A DNA stretch of 64,000 nt. Origin: Nocardia cyriacigeorgica NBRC 100375 (GTDB lineage: Bacteria > Actinomycetota > Actinomycetes > Mycobacteriales > Mycobacteriaceae). The stretch covers positions 1-64,000 of the forward strand of contig NZ_BAFY01000075.1 in assembly GCF_000308555.1 (NCBI RefSeq). Reading direction: 5' to 3'. Below the pieces are notes generated by a model. It did no database searches and was not told the origin of the DNA. It worked only from the letters and a program-made list of their open reading frames with translations. Below, piece after piece: positions 39,985-49,423 of the stretch (its first letter is position 1; every line of letters starts with the position of its first letter). Position numbers and translations under genes: made by a program.

Positions 39985-40665
39985 TCATGGGGCGCTGCCC
40001 GCGGCCGCACTCGGGTTCACCTGCGGGTTCGGCAGGTGGCTATCTGTGCGCGGCGGGACACCGGAAGGGGCCGGTCGCGGAGCCAGATAACCGTCGACGG
40101 CGCGGGCCAACTCGGTGTCGAGGGCGGTGCCGTCGAGCAAGCCGGACACCGTCTCCGCCGACTGCACCACCGATTGCGCGATGAGCAGCAGCATCGTGGC
40201 CATTTGTGCGGGATCACCGTCGCGGACCGATCCGTCCGTGTGGCCTTCCCGGATCGCCTCGGCGAACAGCTCGATCAGGTGGCGCTGGTTGCGGCCGAGC
40301 CTGCCGAAGACATAGGTGAGCATCAGGTCGGTGTCGGCGCGGAAGATCTTGCGGAACAAGGGATTCGCGCGCACCGCTGCCGCACCGGCGACGATGCCGT
40401 CGACCAGTCGCTGACGCACCACGCCGTCGGAGGGGATGGCGGTGGCGAGGATGTCACCCAATTCGCGCACCAGCAGGTCGGCCACCAGCGAGCCGGTATC
40501 CGGCCAGCGCCGGTACACGGTGGGCCTGCTCACTCCGGCGCGCCGCGCGACCTCGGTGAGCGTGGTGCGCCGCACCCCGAACTCCGCGACGCATGCGCGC
40601 GCGGCATCAAGGATGGCGCGGTCTATGGCCGAGGGCTCGGCGCCGGGTTCATCGGCGACGGTCAT
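39985..40665 (-). CDS. TetR-family repressor
   Basis: A 226-aa protein. N-terminal helix-turn-helix: AIDRAILDAARACVAEFGVRR, TTLTEVARRAGVSRPTVYRRW. The C-terminal ligand domain is not recognisable by motif. It is divergent from the FAD-linked oxidase gene, with one inverted repeat between them, and upstream of glpD. It therefore probably represses itself, glpD and the divergent pair in response to a lipid or glycerol-derived ligand (inference). ATG 40665 is preferred over GTG 40677; neither has a strong ribosome site. Confidence 0.85.
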   Translation of the reverse strand: MTVADEPGAEPSAIDRAILDAARACVAEFGVRRTTLTEVARRAGVSRPTVYRRWPDTGSLVADLLVRELGDILATAIPSDGVVRQRLVDGIVAGAAAVRANPLFRKIFRADTDLMLTYVFGRLGRNQRHLIELFAEAIREGHTDGSVRDGDPAQMATMLLLIAQSVVQSAETVSGLLDGTALDTELARAVDGYLAPRPAPSGVPPRTDSHLPNPQVNPSAAAGSAP

Positions 40666-40735
40666 GGAGTTCACCACCGGGGGGCCGGGCGTGGCGATCG
40701 GGATGCGGTCGTCACGCGGTACTACAGGTTCTATC

Positions 40736-40765
40736 GATTACTGCTTGACAGTCTATGTCAAACTG
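40736..40765. promoter_or_regulatory. Operator between the divergent tetR and flavoprotein genes
   Basis: The core is TTGACA-GTCTA-TGTCAA (40745-40761), a perfect 6-bp inverted repeat. The flanks extend the symmetry imperfectly (TTAC...GTAA), giving about 30 bp. The flavoprotein ATG is at 40772, so a bound repressor would cover its promoter; TTGACA could also be its -35 box. Confidence 0.7.
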
Positions 40766-40771
40766 TAACGC

Positions 40772-42427
40772 ATGGTCGATACGCAGCAGCCTGCCGGCGC
40801 CGATCGGGATCCCTTCGCGAACCCGGACGACGTAGCGCTCCCGGCGAGTATGGTGTGGGACGCCTGGGGCGCTCCCGCTGGACACAAGCCGCTCTCGCCC
40901 CAGATCCGGGGCCTGCTGAAGCAGGTGTTCGGAGTGTCCGGCGAGACCGTGGCGCGCCGCGATGAGGGCGACGTGCCGCTGCGCGATTCGGCGCTGACAC
41001 CGGCCGCGCGCGCCGGGCTGGCCGCGGTGGTCGGTGCCGAGCACGTCTCGACCGACCACCATGACCGGCTGCTGCACGCCGGCGGCAAGAGCACTCCCGA
41101 CCTGCTGCGCCGGCGCGCTGAGGGCCCGCAGGACGCGCCGGATGCGGTGGTGTTCCCCGGCGATCACGAGCAGGTGGTCGCCGTCCTCGGCTACTGCGCG
41201 GAAGCCGGGATCGCGGTCGTCCCGTTCGGCGGCGGTACGAGCGTCGTCGGCGGGCTCGACCCCATCCGCGGTGAGTTCGCCACGGTGATCTCGCTGGATC
41301 TGCGCAGGTTGAACGCACTGATCGCGGTCGACCCGATGAGCGCCACCGCGACCTTCGGCGCGGGTGTCACCGGCCCGCGCGCGGAGGAACTGCTCGGCGC
41401 GCACGATCTTTCGCTCGGCCATTTCCCGCAGAGTTTCGAGTTCGCCAGCATCGGCGGGTTCGCCGCCACCCGCTCGTCCGGGCAGGCATCGGCGGGCTAC
41501 GGCCGCTTCGACGACATGGTGCAGGCGCTCCGGATCGCCACCCCCACCGGCACTCTCGAACTCGGCCGCGCGCCGGCCTCGGCGGCCGGTCCCGATCTGC
41601 GTGAGTTGTTCGTCGGCTCGGAGGGCACGCTCGGGATCATCACCGAGGTGACGGTGCGGGTGCATCCGGTCCCGGAAACCATTGCGTACCAGGCCTGGTC
41701 GTTCCCGGACTTCGAGACCGGCGCCGCTGCGCTGCGTGCGGTCGTGCAGGCCGGGGCGGCGCCGACGGTGCTGCGGCTGTCCGATGAGATGGAGACCGGC
41801 GTCAACCTCGCCCGCACCGCCGATATCGGTGGGGAAGCGGTGAGCGGCTGCCTGGCCATCACCACCTTCGAAGGCACGGAGATGCATGTCGCCGCGCGCG
41901 GGCTCGAGGCGGGTGCGTTGCTGTCGGCCACGGGCGGCACGGTGCTCGGCGAGATGCCGGCCCGCGAGTGGGAGAGCGGCCGCTTCTCGGCGCCCTACCT
42001 ACGTGACTCGCTGCTGGACGCCGGTGTGCTCTGCGAGACCCTGGAGACCGCGACCACCTGGTCGAACCTGTCGAACCTCAAGGCGAAGGTCACCGCGGCG
42101 CTCACCGAATCGCTCACCGATCAGGGCACTCCGGCGCTGGTGATGTGCCATATCTCGCACACCTACCCGACCGGCGCCTCGCTGTACTTCACCGTCATCG
42201 CCAAGCTGCTCGACGATCCGCTGGCCCAATGGCAGGCCGCCAAACACGCCGCGGGCGATGCCATCGTCGCGGCGGGCGGCACCATCACCCACCATCACGC
42301 CGTCGGCGCCGATCATCGTCGCTGGATTCCGGACGAGATCGGCGACCTCGGCGTGCGCGTGCTGCGAGCGGTGAAACGGGAAATCGATCCCGCGGGCATC
42401 CTCAACCCGGGCAAGCTGGTCCCATGA
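40772..42427 (+). CDS. FAD-linked oxidase, alkyldihydroxyacetonephosphate synthase-like
   Basis: A 551-aa flavoprotein of the VAO/PCMH family. The FAD-binding domain shows VVPFGGGTSVVGGLDP and ASIGGFAATRSSGQASAGYGRFDDMV; the cap domain and C-terminus (HISHTYPTGASLYFTVIA, HHAVGADHRRWIPDEIG, DPAGILNPGKLVP) resemble alkyl-DHAP synthase, which makes the ether bond in plasmalogen-type lipids. Ether lipids are not established in this group, so the real reaction may differ. Its partners are glpD (makes DHAP) and a lipid kinase whose ATG overlaps its stop (ATGA). It corresponds in position to Rv2251. Confidence 0.82.
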   Translation: MVDTQQPAGADRDPFANPDDVALPASMVWDAWGAPAGHKPLSPQIRGLLKQVFGVSGETVARRDEGDVPLRDSALTPAARAGLAAVVGAEHVSTDHHDRLLHAGGKSTPDLLRRRAEGPQDAPDAVVFPGDHEQVVAVLGYCAEAGIAVVPFGGGTSVVGGLDPIRGEFATVISLDLRRLNALIAVDPMSATATFGAGVTGPRAEELLGAHDLSLGHFPQSFEFASIGGFAATRSSGQASAGYGRFDDMVQALRIATPTGTLELGRAPASAAGPDLRELFVGSEGTLGIITEVTVRVHPVPETIAYQAWSFPDFETGAAALRAVVQAGAAPTVLRLSDEMETGVNLARTADIGGEAVSGCLAITTFEGTEMHVAARGLEAGALLSATGGTVLGEMPAREWESGRFSAPYLRDSLLDAGVLCETLETATTWSNLSNLKAKVTAALTESLTDQGTPALVMCHISHTYPTGASLYFTVIAKLLDDPLAQWQAAKHAAGDAIVAAGGTITHHHAVGADHRRWIPDEIGDLGVRVLRAVKREIDPAGILNPGKLVP

Positions 42428-43386
42428 CGACGCAGTCGCGGCGCGAGATCCGCAAGGTCACGGTGGTGACCAACGCGCTGTCGGGGATGGGTAAAGGCCA
42501 CGATGTCGCGGCTGCCGCCACGGCCAGGTTGGCCGAGTGCGGCATCGAGGTCACCGAGATCCGCGCGCCATCGGCCGCCGAATCGGTGCGACTGGTGCGT
42601 GCCGAGGTGACCGGGCCGCAGCGCCCGGACGCGGTGGTCTGCGTCGGCGGCGACGGATTGGTGTCGGTGATGCTCGAGGCGCTGGCCGAAACCGGCACCC
42701 CGATCGGGCTGATCCCCGGCGGCACCGGTAACGACCTCGCCCGGGAGTTCGGCATCCCGAACGACGACCCGGTGGCCGCGGCCGACGTGGTGCTCGGCGG
42801 GCTGGCCCGCACCATCGACCTCGGCCTGATCGACCGCACCGACGCCGCGCCGATGTGGTTCGCCACCATCACCGGCACGGGGTTCGATGCGCGAGTCACC
42901 CTGCGCGCCAACCGGTTGCGCTGGCCCAAGGGTCCGCTGCGTTACACCGTGGCCGCATTGGCCGAACTCGCGAGCCGAGCCGCCACCCCGTACCGCATCG
43001 AACTGTCCGACGGGTCGGCGCGGCCGGGCACCGTGGTCGAGACCGACGCGATGCTGGTCGCGGTCGGCAATACCCGCACCTATGGCGGCGGCATGCTGGT
43101 GTGCCCGGACGCCGTGGTCGACGACGGACTGCTCGACGTCACCGTGGTCCGCGCGGTCTCCCGGCTGAACATGCTGCGGCTGCTGCCCGCGCTGGCCTCC
43201 GGTAAGCGGATCGACCATCCGGCGGTCTCGCACTACCGCGCACAGCGCATCACGCTGACCGCTCCTGGAGCGCCTGCCACTGCCGACGGGGAGCCGGTGG
43301 GCACCCTGCCCATCACCCTGCGTGCGGTCCCGGGCGCGCTGTCGATCCTGGTGCCGGAGGAGAACGCGCTCAGGCCGCGAAGCTGA
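42424..43386 (+). CDS. Diacylglycerol kinase-family lipid kinase
   Basis: A 320-aa DAGK-catalytic-domain protein. The ATP-binding motif is VCVGGDGLVSVMLEAL and the second signature IPGGTGNDLAREFGIP. It is the counterpart in position and type to M. tuberculosis Rv2252, reported to phosphorylate diacylglycerol and to influence phosphatidylinositol mannoside formation. It is translationally coupled to the flavoprotein gene and converges with the next gene, overlapping it by 17 bases. Confidence 0.88.
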   Translation: MTTQSRREIRKVTVVTNALSGMGKGHDVAAAATARLAECGIEVTEIRAPSAAESVRLVRAEVTGPQRPDAVVCVGGDGLVSVMLEALAETGTPIGLIPGGTGNDLAREFGIPNDDPVAAADVVLGGLARTIDLGLIDRTDAAPMWFATITGTGFDARVTLRANRLRWPKGPLRYTVAALAELASRAATPYRIELSDGSARPGTVVETDAMLVAVGNTRTYGGGMLVCPDAVVDDGLLDVTVVRAVSRLNMLRLLPALASGKRIDHPAVSHYRAQRITLTAPGAPATADGEPVGTLPITLRAVPGALSILVPEENALRPRS

Positions 43387-44056
43387 CCCGGCGCATCCCA
43401 CCCACCGTCTCGCGATCGGCGATGACGATCGAGGCGGGCGCCGGGTCGGTGATCGGCCCGGCGTCCACCGCGCGCAGCAGCTGCTGCCACCGCACGCAGT
43501 GCAGCCGGAAGAAGAACCCGTTGACCCGCCGCCCGCGCGTGTACTGGCCCGCGCGGGCGATGGTCGCGGGGACGTCGATGAGGATCAAGTGCAGTTCCCG
43601 CCCGCGCGCCGCCGCCCAGCGGGCCAGCATCCGCCGCGCCCAGCCGAAGGTGGCGCAATCGTGCACGACGACCGGTCCGGCATTGTCGCGCAACGCATTC
43701 CGTATCCGCGTGTAGTGCGCGATATGCACCACCGGCCGCCACAGTGGATACGGCACCCGGCCCAGCCGGTGCCGCCACGAGTTGCGCGAATGCTGCGAAT
43801 CGAGCACCACCGAACCGCCCGGACCGGCGGGCGGCTGCTCGGCCTCGGCCGTCGACCCGAACAACGCCCGCAGCGCCGTGCTCTTGCCTGCGCCGGGGAC
43901 GCCGGCGAACACCAGCACCGCCGTCGGTGGATACCGCAACTCGTCGACCGCGCGGCCGCGTAGATCGTGCACCCGATGCGGTAGCAGCACGGAATCCGCA
44001 GCGGGCACAGGGGATTCGAAGGGAAGAACAACGGACGGTTCGAGCCGGGGGTTCAC
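43370..44056 (-). CDS. P-loop ATPase/kinase-like protein
   Basis: A 228-aa protein with Walker A FAGVPGAGKSTAL near residue 52 and a probable Walker B/acid site in AGPVVVHDCATFGW. The remainder (HYTRIRNALRD, ELHLILIDVPATIARAGQYTRGR) fits small AAA_33-type kinases that act on nucleotides, sugars or RNA ends. The C-terminal codons overlap the 3' end of dagK on the other strand. The GTG start has a weak GGA-only ribosome site. Confidence 0.7.
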   Translation of the reverse strand: MNPRLEPSVVLPFESPVPAADSVLLPHRVHDLRGRAVDELRYPPTAVLVFAGVPGAGKSTALRALFGSTAEAEQPPAGPGGSVVLDSQHSRNSWRHRLGRVPYPLWRPVVHIAHYTRIRNALRDNAGPVVVHDCATFGWARRMLARWAAARGRELHLILIDVPATIARAGQYTRGRRVNGFFFRLHCVRWQQLLRAVDAGPITDPAPASIVIADRETVGGMRRVSFAA

Positions 44057-44183
44057 TCTTCCAGAGTTGTCAGTAATGTCCGATTCGGCAACCGGGTGTG
44101 ACCAATCCGGGCGAAAACCGAAGCTGAGAGTTGCCTATGGATCCGCGATCGCCCCTGCGATCGGCGGTAGTCTGTCAGGTGTA

Positions 44184-44235
44184 GGCGGAGTCTTCGGTGT
44201 CCCTCATCCACCGAAGACTCCGCCGGTGTTTTTTT
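44184..44235 (+). terminator. Intrinsic terminator within the valS leader (possible attenuator)
   Basis: A perfect 16-bp stem GGCGGAGTCTTCGGTG (44184-44199) / CACCGAAGACTCCGCC (44209-44224) with 9-base loop TCCCTCATC, then GGTG and seven T (44229-44235). It points into valS, whose start is 88 bases further. No plus-strand gene ends nearby: the region lies between divergent starts (44056 and 44323). The 266-base gap otherwise shows no gene and no clear T-box sequence (no UGGnACC motif). Confidence 0.78.
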
Positions 44236-44322
44236 CCGGACCCGGGTCGATGAGTTCGCGGTCCCGTCCCGGCCTCGTCGCCCCTGCGTCAGGTGGTCCG
44301 CGCCGACCACTAGAATCGCGGG

Positions 44323-47001
44323 GTGACCAGCGCAGCCCCAGACAACACGCGTAATCGTGCCGATGCCCTCCCCAAGAGCTGGAACCCCGGCGAGGTGGAG
44401 GCCGAGATGTACGAGCGCTGGGTAGCGGCCGGTTACTTCACGGCCGACCCGGCCAGTTCCAAGCCCGGCTACTCGATTGTGCTGCCGCCGCCCAACGTCA
44501 CCGGCAACCTGCACATGGGCCACGCCCTCGACCACACCCTGATGGACCTGCTGGCTCGCCGCAAGCGGATGCAGGGCTACGAGGTGCTGTGGCTGCCAGG
44601 TATGGACCACGCCGGTATCGCCACCCAGACCGTGGTGGAAAAGCAGCTCGCCGTCGACGGCAAGACCAAAGAGGACTTCGGCCGCGAACTGTTCATCGAG
44701 AAGGTCTGGGACTGGAAGCGCGAATCCGGTGGCGCCATCCAATGGCAGATGCGCGCCCTCGGCGACAGCGTCGACTGGAGCCGCGACCGCTTCACCATGG
44801 ACGAGGGCCTGTCCCGCGCCGTCCAGACCATGTTCAAGCGCCTGTTCGACGCCGGGCTCATCTACCGCGCCGAACGCCTGGTCAACTGGTCGCCGGAGCT
44901 GCGCACCGCCATCTCCGATATCGAGGTCAAATACGAAGACGTCGACGGCGAGCTGGTGTCGCTGCGCTACGGCTCACTGCGTGACGACGAACCGCACGTG
45001 ATCGTCGCCACCACCCGTGTCGAGACGATGCTCGGCGACACCGCCGTCGCCGTCCACCCCGACGACCCGCGCTACCAGGCGCTGATCGGCACCACCCTGG
45101 AACATCCCATCACCGGCCGGCAGATCCCGGTGATCGCCGACGACTACGTCGATCCGGAGTTCGGGTCCGGCGCGGTGAAGATCACCCCGGCGCACGACCC
45201 CAACGACTTCGAGATGGGTCTGCGGCACAACCTGCCGATGCCGACCATCATGGACGAACGCGGCCGAATCACCGGCACCGGAACCGAATTCGACGGCATG
45301 GACCGCTTCGAGGCCAGGGTGAAGGTGCGCGAGCGGCTGGCCGCCGAGGGCCGCGTGGTCGCCGAGAAGCGTCCCTACCAGCACAGCGTCGGCCACTCCG
45401 AACGCAGCGGCGAGCCGATCGAGCCGCGGCTGTCGATGCAGTGGTGGGTCAAGGTGGAGTCGCTGGCCAAGGCCGCCGGTGACGCGGTGCGCAGCGGCGA
45501 CACCGTCATCCACCCGGCCAGTCAGGAACCGCGCTGGTTCGACTGGGTCGACGACATGCACGACTGGTGCATCTCCCGGCAGCTGTGGTGGGGCCATCGC
45601 ATCCCCATCTGGTACGGCCCCGAAGGCGAGATCGTCTGCGTCGGGCCGGACGAGACTCCGCCCGAGGGCTGGGTGCAGGACCCCGACGTGCTCGACACCT
45701 GGTTCTCCTCCGGGCTGTGGCCGTTCTCCACCATGGGATGGCCGGACACCAGCCCCGAGCTCGAGAAGTTCTATCCCACAAGCGTTCTGGTCACCGGCTA
45801 CGACATCCTGTTCTTCTGGGTGGCCCGGATGATGATGTTCGGCACCTATGTGGCCGACGATCACGTCATCACCGCGGGCAAGGGCGGCGCCAAGCAGGTG
45901 CCGTTCAAGGACGTCTTCCTGCACGGGCTCATCCGCGACCAGCACGGCAAGAAGATGTCGAAGTCGCGCGGCAACGGCATCGACCCGCTGGAGTGGATCA
46001 CCGCCTACGGCGCCGACGCGCTGCGGTTCACCCTGGCCCGCGGCGCCCAGCCCGGCGGCGACCTGTCGGTCGGCGAACCGCACGCGCTGGCCTCGCGCAG
46101 CTTCGTCACCAAGCTGTTCAACGCCACCAAGTTCGCGCTGATGAACGGCGCCCGGCCCGGCGAGCTGCCCGACCGCGCCACCCTCACCGACGCCGATCTG
46201 TGGATCATCGACCGGCTCGACGCCGTGCGCGCCGAGGTCGACGCGGCCTTCGACGCGTATGAATTCGGCAAGGCCTGCGAGGCGCTCTACCACTTCGCCT
46301 GGGACGAGCTGTGCGACTGGTATCTCGAACTGACCAAGGTGCAGTTCGCCGCCGACGACGCGCGCGCCGAATCCACCCGCACCGTCCTCGGTTCGGTGCT
46401 CGATGCCGTGCTGCGGCTGCTGCATCCGGTGATCCCGTTCGTCACCGAATCGCTGTGGCGTGCGCTCACCGGCGGCGAGTCGATCGTGATCGCCGACTGG
46501 CCGCAGGCCACCGGGCAGGCCGCCGATCAGGATGCGGCGCAGCGCATCGCCGACACCCAGCGGCTGATCACCGAGATCCGGCGTTTCCGCAGCGACCAGG
46601 GCCTGGCCGATAAGCAGAAGGTCGCGGCCAAGCTGATCGGTGTGGACGCCGCCGGGCTCACCGAGCTCGAACGCTCCATCACCGACCTGGCCCGGCTCAC
46701 CGCGCCCGGCGACGATTTCGCCGCTACCGCCTCGGTCGAGGTCCGGCTCAGCGGCGCCACCGTCACCGTCGAACTCGACACCTCCGGCGCGGTCGACCTC
46801 GACGCCGAACGCCGCAGGCTGGAAAAGGATCTGGCCGCCGCGCAGAAGGAACTGGCAGGCACCACAGCCAAACTCGGCAACGAGGCCTTTCTGGCCAAGG
46901 CTCCGGAGCAGGTGGTCGACAAGATCCGCACCCGCCGCGATGTGGCCGCCGCCGAGGTGGAGCGCATCGGCGCCCGGCTCGCCGAACTGAGCGGCAAGTG
47001 A
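44323..47001 (+). CDS. valS: Valyl-tRNA synthetase
   Basis: An 892-aa class I aminoacyl-tRNA synthetase. The HIGH motif is [14 protein letters not shown] (near residue 65) and the KMSKS loop is KKMSKSRGN (near 545). The [13 protein letters not shown] segment and the editing domain ([18 protein letters not shown]) identify valine specificity. The C-terminal coiled coil ([22 protein letters not shown]) is present. The GTG at 44323 starts the coding sequence; the stop overlaps folC (GTGA). Order valS-folC-DUF4233-ndk-rne matches mycobacteria. A terminator hairpin in its leader suggests attenuation. Confidence 0.96.
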   Translation: MTSAAPDNTRNRADALPKSWNPGEVEAEMYERWVAAGYFTADPASSKPGYSIVLPPPNVTGNLHMGHALDHTLMDLLARRKRMQGYEVLWLPGMDHAGIATQTVVEKQLAVDGKTKEDFGRELFIEKVWDWKRESGGAIQWQMRALGDSVDWSRDRFTMDEGLSRAVQTMFKRLFDAGLIYRAERLVNWSPELRTAISDIEVKYEDVDGELVSLRYGSLRDDEPHVIVATTRVETMLGDTAVAVHPDDPRYQALIGTTLEHPITGRQIPVIADDYVDPEFGSGAVKITPAHDPNDFEMGLRHNLPMPTIMDERGRITGTGTEFDGMDRFEARVKVRERLAAEGRVVAEKRPYQHSVGHSERSGEPIEPRLSMQWWVKVESLAKAAGDAVRSGDTVIHPASQEPRWFDWVDDMHDWCISRQLWWGHRIPIWYGPEGEIVCVGPDETPPEGWVQDPDVLDTWFSSGLWPFSTMGWPDTSPELEKFYPTSVLVTGYDILFFWVARMMMFGTYVADDHVITAGKGGAKQVPFKDVFLHGLIRDQHGKKMSKSRGNGIDPLEWITAYGADALRFTLARGAQPGGDLSVGEPHALASRSFVTKLFNATKFALMNGARPGELPDRATLTDADLWIIDRLDAVRAEVDAAFDAYEFGKACEALYHFAWDELCDWYLELTKVQFAADDARAESTRTVLGSVLDAVLRLLHPVIPFVTESLWRALTGGESIVIADWPQATGQAADQDAAQRIADTQRLITEIRRFRSDQGLADKQKVAAKLIGVDAAGLTELERSITDLARLTAPGDDFAATASVEVRLSGATVTVELDTSGAVDLDAERRRLEKDLAAAQKELAGTTAKLGNEAFLAKAPEQVVDKIRTRRDVAAAEVERIGARLAELSGK

Positions 47002-48494
47002 CCGGCCCCGACGAGACCGACGGCCCCGACTTCGCCCACGAAGCCGGCAACGCCGAACCGGAACCGCAACACGGCACCGGCGCACCGCTCGGTTCCGGGC
47101 CGTCGCCGGTGGATCTGGCGGAGATGGCGCTGGTCGAGGCCGAACTCGACCGGCGCTGGCCGGAGACCAAGATCGAGCCGTCGCTCACCCGCATCTCCAC
47201 CCTGATGGACCTGCTCGGCTCGCCGCAGCAGAGCTATCCGGCCATCCACATCGCGGGCACCAACGGCAAGACTTCGGTGACCCGGATGATCGACGCGTTG
47301 CTGACCGCACTGCACCGGCGCACCGGCCGCATCACCAGCCCGCATCTACAGCTGGCCACCGAGCGGATCAGCATCGACAACGCACCCATCACGCCCGCGC
47401 GCTACGTCGAGGTCTACCGCGAGCTGGCGCCCTACATCGAGATGATCGATAAGCAGTCCGCGGCCGCAGGCGGGCCTGCCATGAGCAAATTCGAGGTGCT
47501 CACCGGGATGGCCTACGCGGCGTTCGCGGAGGCGCCGGTCGACGTCGCGGTGGTGGAAACCGGCATGGGCGGCACCTGGGACGCGACCAACGTCATCGAC
47601 GGGCAGGTCGCGGTGATCACCCCGATCGGGCTCGACCATATGGACTACCTCGGGCCCGACCTCACCGCCATCGCGCGGGAGAAGGCCGGGATCATCAAGC
47701 GCGCTCCGGAAAGCCTGGTCCCACGCGACAACGTGGCCGTCATCGCCGAACAGGATCCCGAGGCGATGGATGTACTGCTGCGCCGCGCCGTCGAGGTGGA
47801 CGCGGCGGTGGCCCGCGAGGGTGCGGAGTTCCGGGTGCTGGCGCGCAAGATCGCGGTCGGTGGTCAGCAGTTGGAACTGCAGGGCCTCGGTGGGGTGTAC
47901 GACGAGATCTTCCTGCCGCTGCACGGCGAACATCAGGCCCGCAACGCGGTGCTGGCGCTGGCCGCGGTGGAGGCGTTCTTCGGCGCCGGTGCGCAACGTC
48001 AGCTCGACGTCGACGCCGTGCGTGCCGGGTTCGCGAGCGTCACCAGCCCGGGCCGGCTGGAGCGGATGCGCAGCGCCCCGACCATCTTCATCGACGCCGC
48101 CCACAACCCGGCCGGAGCCAAGGCGCTGGCGGCCACGTTGACCAGCGAGTTCGACTTCCGCAAGCTGGTCGGCGTGGTCGCGGTGCTCGGCGACAAGGAC
48201 GCCGCCGGCATCCTGGAGGCGTTGGAGCCGGTGTTCGACGAGATCGTCGTGACCACCAACGGTTCGCCCCGCGCCCTCGACGTCGACACCCTCACCGATC
48301 TCGCGGTGCAGCGCTTTGGCGACGAACGCGTCGTCCCCGCGTACTCCCTGCCCGATGCCCTGGAGACCGCGATCGCGATCGCCGAGGACGTCGCCGACGG
48401 CGGCGAGATGGTCTCCGGTGCCGGGGTCATCATCACCGGTTCGGTGGTGACGGCCGGCGCCGCACGAGCCTTGTTCGGCAAGGACCCGGCGTGA
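46998..48494 (+). CDS. folC: Folylpolyglutamate synthase / dihydrofolate synthase
   Basis: A 498-aa Mur-ligase-type enzyme that adds glutamates to folates. The ATP loop is [16 protein letters not shown]; other landmarks are [52 protein letters not shown] and [16 protein letters not shown] ~40-residue Pro/Gly/Glu-rich N-terminal extension precedes the conserved part. GTG 46998 overlaps the valS stop (GTGA). The first unit of a 75-bp tandem repeat begins within its stop codon. Confidence 0.94.
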   Translation: MTGPDETDGPDFAHEAGNAEPEPQHGTGAPLGSGPSPVDLAEMALVEAELDRRWPETKIEPSLTRISTLMDLLGSPQQSYPAIHIAGTNGKTSVTRMIDALLTALHRRTGRITSPHLQLATERISIDNAPITPARYVEVYRELAPYIEMIDKQSAAAGGPAMSKFEVLTGMAYAAFAEAPVDVAVVETGMGGTWDATNVIDGQVAVITPIGLDHMDYLGPDLTAIAREKAGIIKRAPESLVPRDNVAVIAEQDPEAMDVLLRRAVEVDAAVAREGAEFRVLARKIAVGGQQLELQGLGGVYDEIFLPLHGEHQARNAVLALAAVEAFFGAGAQRQLDVDAVRAGFASVTSPGRLERMRSAPTIFIDAAHNPAGAKALAATLTSEFDFRKLVGVVAVLGDKDAAGILEALEPVFDEIVVTTNGSPRALDVDTLTDLAVQRFGDERVVPAYSLPDALETAIAIAEDVADGGEMVSGAGVIITGSVVTAGAARALFGKDPA

Positions 48495-48816
48495 GCGGTC
48501 AGCGCCCGGAGGCGGCAGCTTGCGTCACCACGGAGGGCGCCCGCTCACGCCGTGATGGATACAGCGTGAGCGGTCAGCGCCCGGAGGCGGCAGCTTGCGT
48601 CACCACGGAGGGCGCCCGCTCGCGGCGTGATGGTTACAGCGTGAGCGGTCAGCGCCCGGAGGCGGCAGCTTGCGTCACCACGGAGGGCGCCCGCTCGCGG
48701 CGTGATGGTTACAGCGTGAGCGGTCAGCGCCCGGAGGCGGCAGCTTGCGTCACCACGGAGGGCGCCCGCTCGCGGCGTGATGGGTACAGCGTGAGCGGTC
48801 AGCGCCCGGAGGCGGC
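48491..48816 (+). repeat. 75-bp tandem repeat (minisatellite), four full copies plus 26 bases
   Basis: Units start at 48491, 48566, 48641, 48716 and 48791. Copies 2 and 3 are identical; copies 1 and 4 differ by a few bases near the end. The unit contains GCGCCC...GGGCGC and GAGCGG...CCGCTC complementary blocks, so each RNA copy can fold. It begins at the folC stop and ends about 50 bases before the next gene. Because 75 is divisible by 3, the repeat gives open frames (25-residue repeats), but none has a ribosome site or typical composition, so I treat it as non-coding. Confidence 0.85.
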
Positions 48817-48867
48817 GGGACGCCCGGAAGCCCGCATGATCGGCAGATCGTGCCGAGGAGGCAGAGC

Positions 48868-49314
48868 ATGAGTGAATCCGATCCACGCCCGAACGGTGAC
48901 GAGGAGGCCGCGGCGGAGAACGCTCCGGCGGCGCCCGCGCCACCGGACCCGTGGAAAGGCCTGCGCGGGGTGATGGCGGGCACGCTGGTCCTCGAGGCCA
49001 TCGTCGTGCTGCTCGCCCTGCCCGTGGTCGCCGACGTCGGCGGCGGACTCAGCTGGCTGTCCGGCACCTACCTGGTGACGCTTGCGGTGGTGATGATTCT
49101 CGGCGCCGGCCTGCAACGGCGCCCCTGGGCGGTCCAATTCAACCTCGGCCTGCAAGTCCTGGTGATCGCGGGCGCCTTCATCCACGTTTCCATCGGCGTG
49201 ATCGGCATCCTGTTCGCCATCGTCTGGGCGTTCATCCTCATCCTGCGCAACGACGTCAAACGTCGTATGGACCTCGGTGTCCTGCCCAGCCAGCGCGTCC
49301 AGCGCACCGACTGA
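48868..49314 (+). CDS. DUF4233 membrane protein
   Basis: A 148-aa protein. After an acidic/Pro-rich N-terminus (~30 residues) there are four hydrophobic segments: GVMAGTLVLEAIVVLLALPVV, TYLVTLAVVMILGAGL, FNLGLQVLVIAGAFIHVSIGV (the last two close together), and GILFAIVWAFILIL, ending in RNDVKRRMDLG. It occupies the place of the Rv2446c-type DUF4233 gene between folC and ndk in actinobacteria. GAGGAGG lies six bases before ATG 48868. Function unknown. Confidence 0.8.
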   Translation: MSESDPRPNGDEEAAAENAPAAPAPPDPWKGLRGVMAGTLVLEAIVVLLALPVVADVGGGLSWLSGTYLVTLAVVMILGAGLQRRPWAVQFNLGLQVLVIAGAFIHVSIGVIGILFAIVWAFILILRNDVKRRMDLGVLPSQRVQRTD

Positions 49315-49423
49315 GCCGGGCCGAAATACGTTGGCGGGCGCCGGCGCCCCGTTGCTACAGTGGCGCCGTACCGTCCCCCTGGCGGATTCCGATGCATCTC
49401 ATCGAGCGTCCTGGAGATTCGCC

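Noticed and set aside
44057..44322. T-box riboswitch upstream of valS
   Set aside because: The terminator is present but the conserved T-box antiterminator sequence and a recognisable Stem I are not seen, so only an undefined attenuator is claimed.
48491..48871. 126-residue open frame with four 25-residue repeats after folC
   Set aside because: It follows from a 75-bp tandem repeat whose length is divisible by three. It has no ribosome site, the opposite strand is open as well, and the composition is unlike neighbouring proteins.
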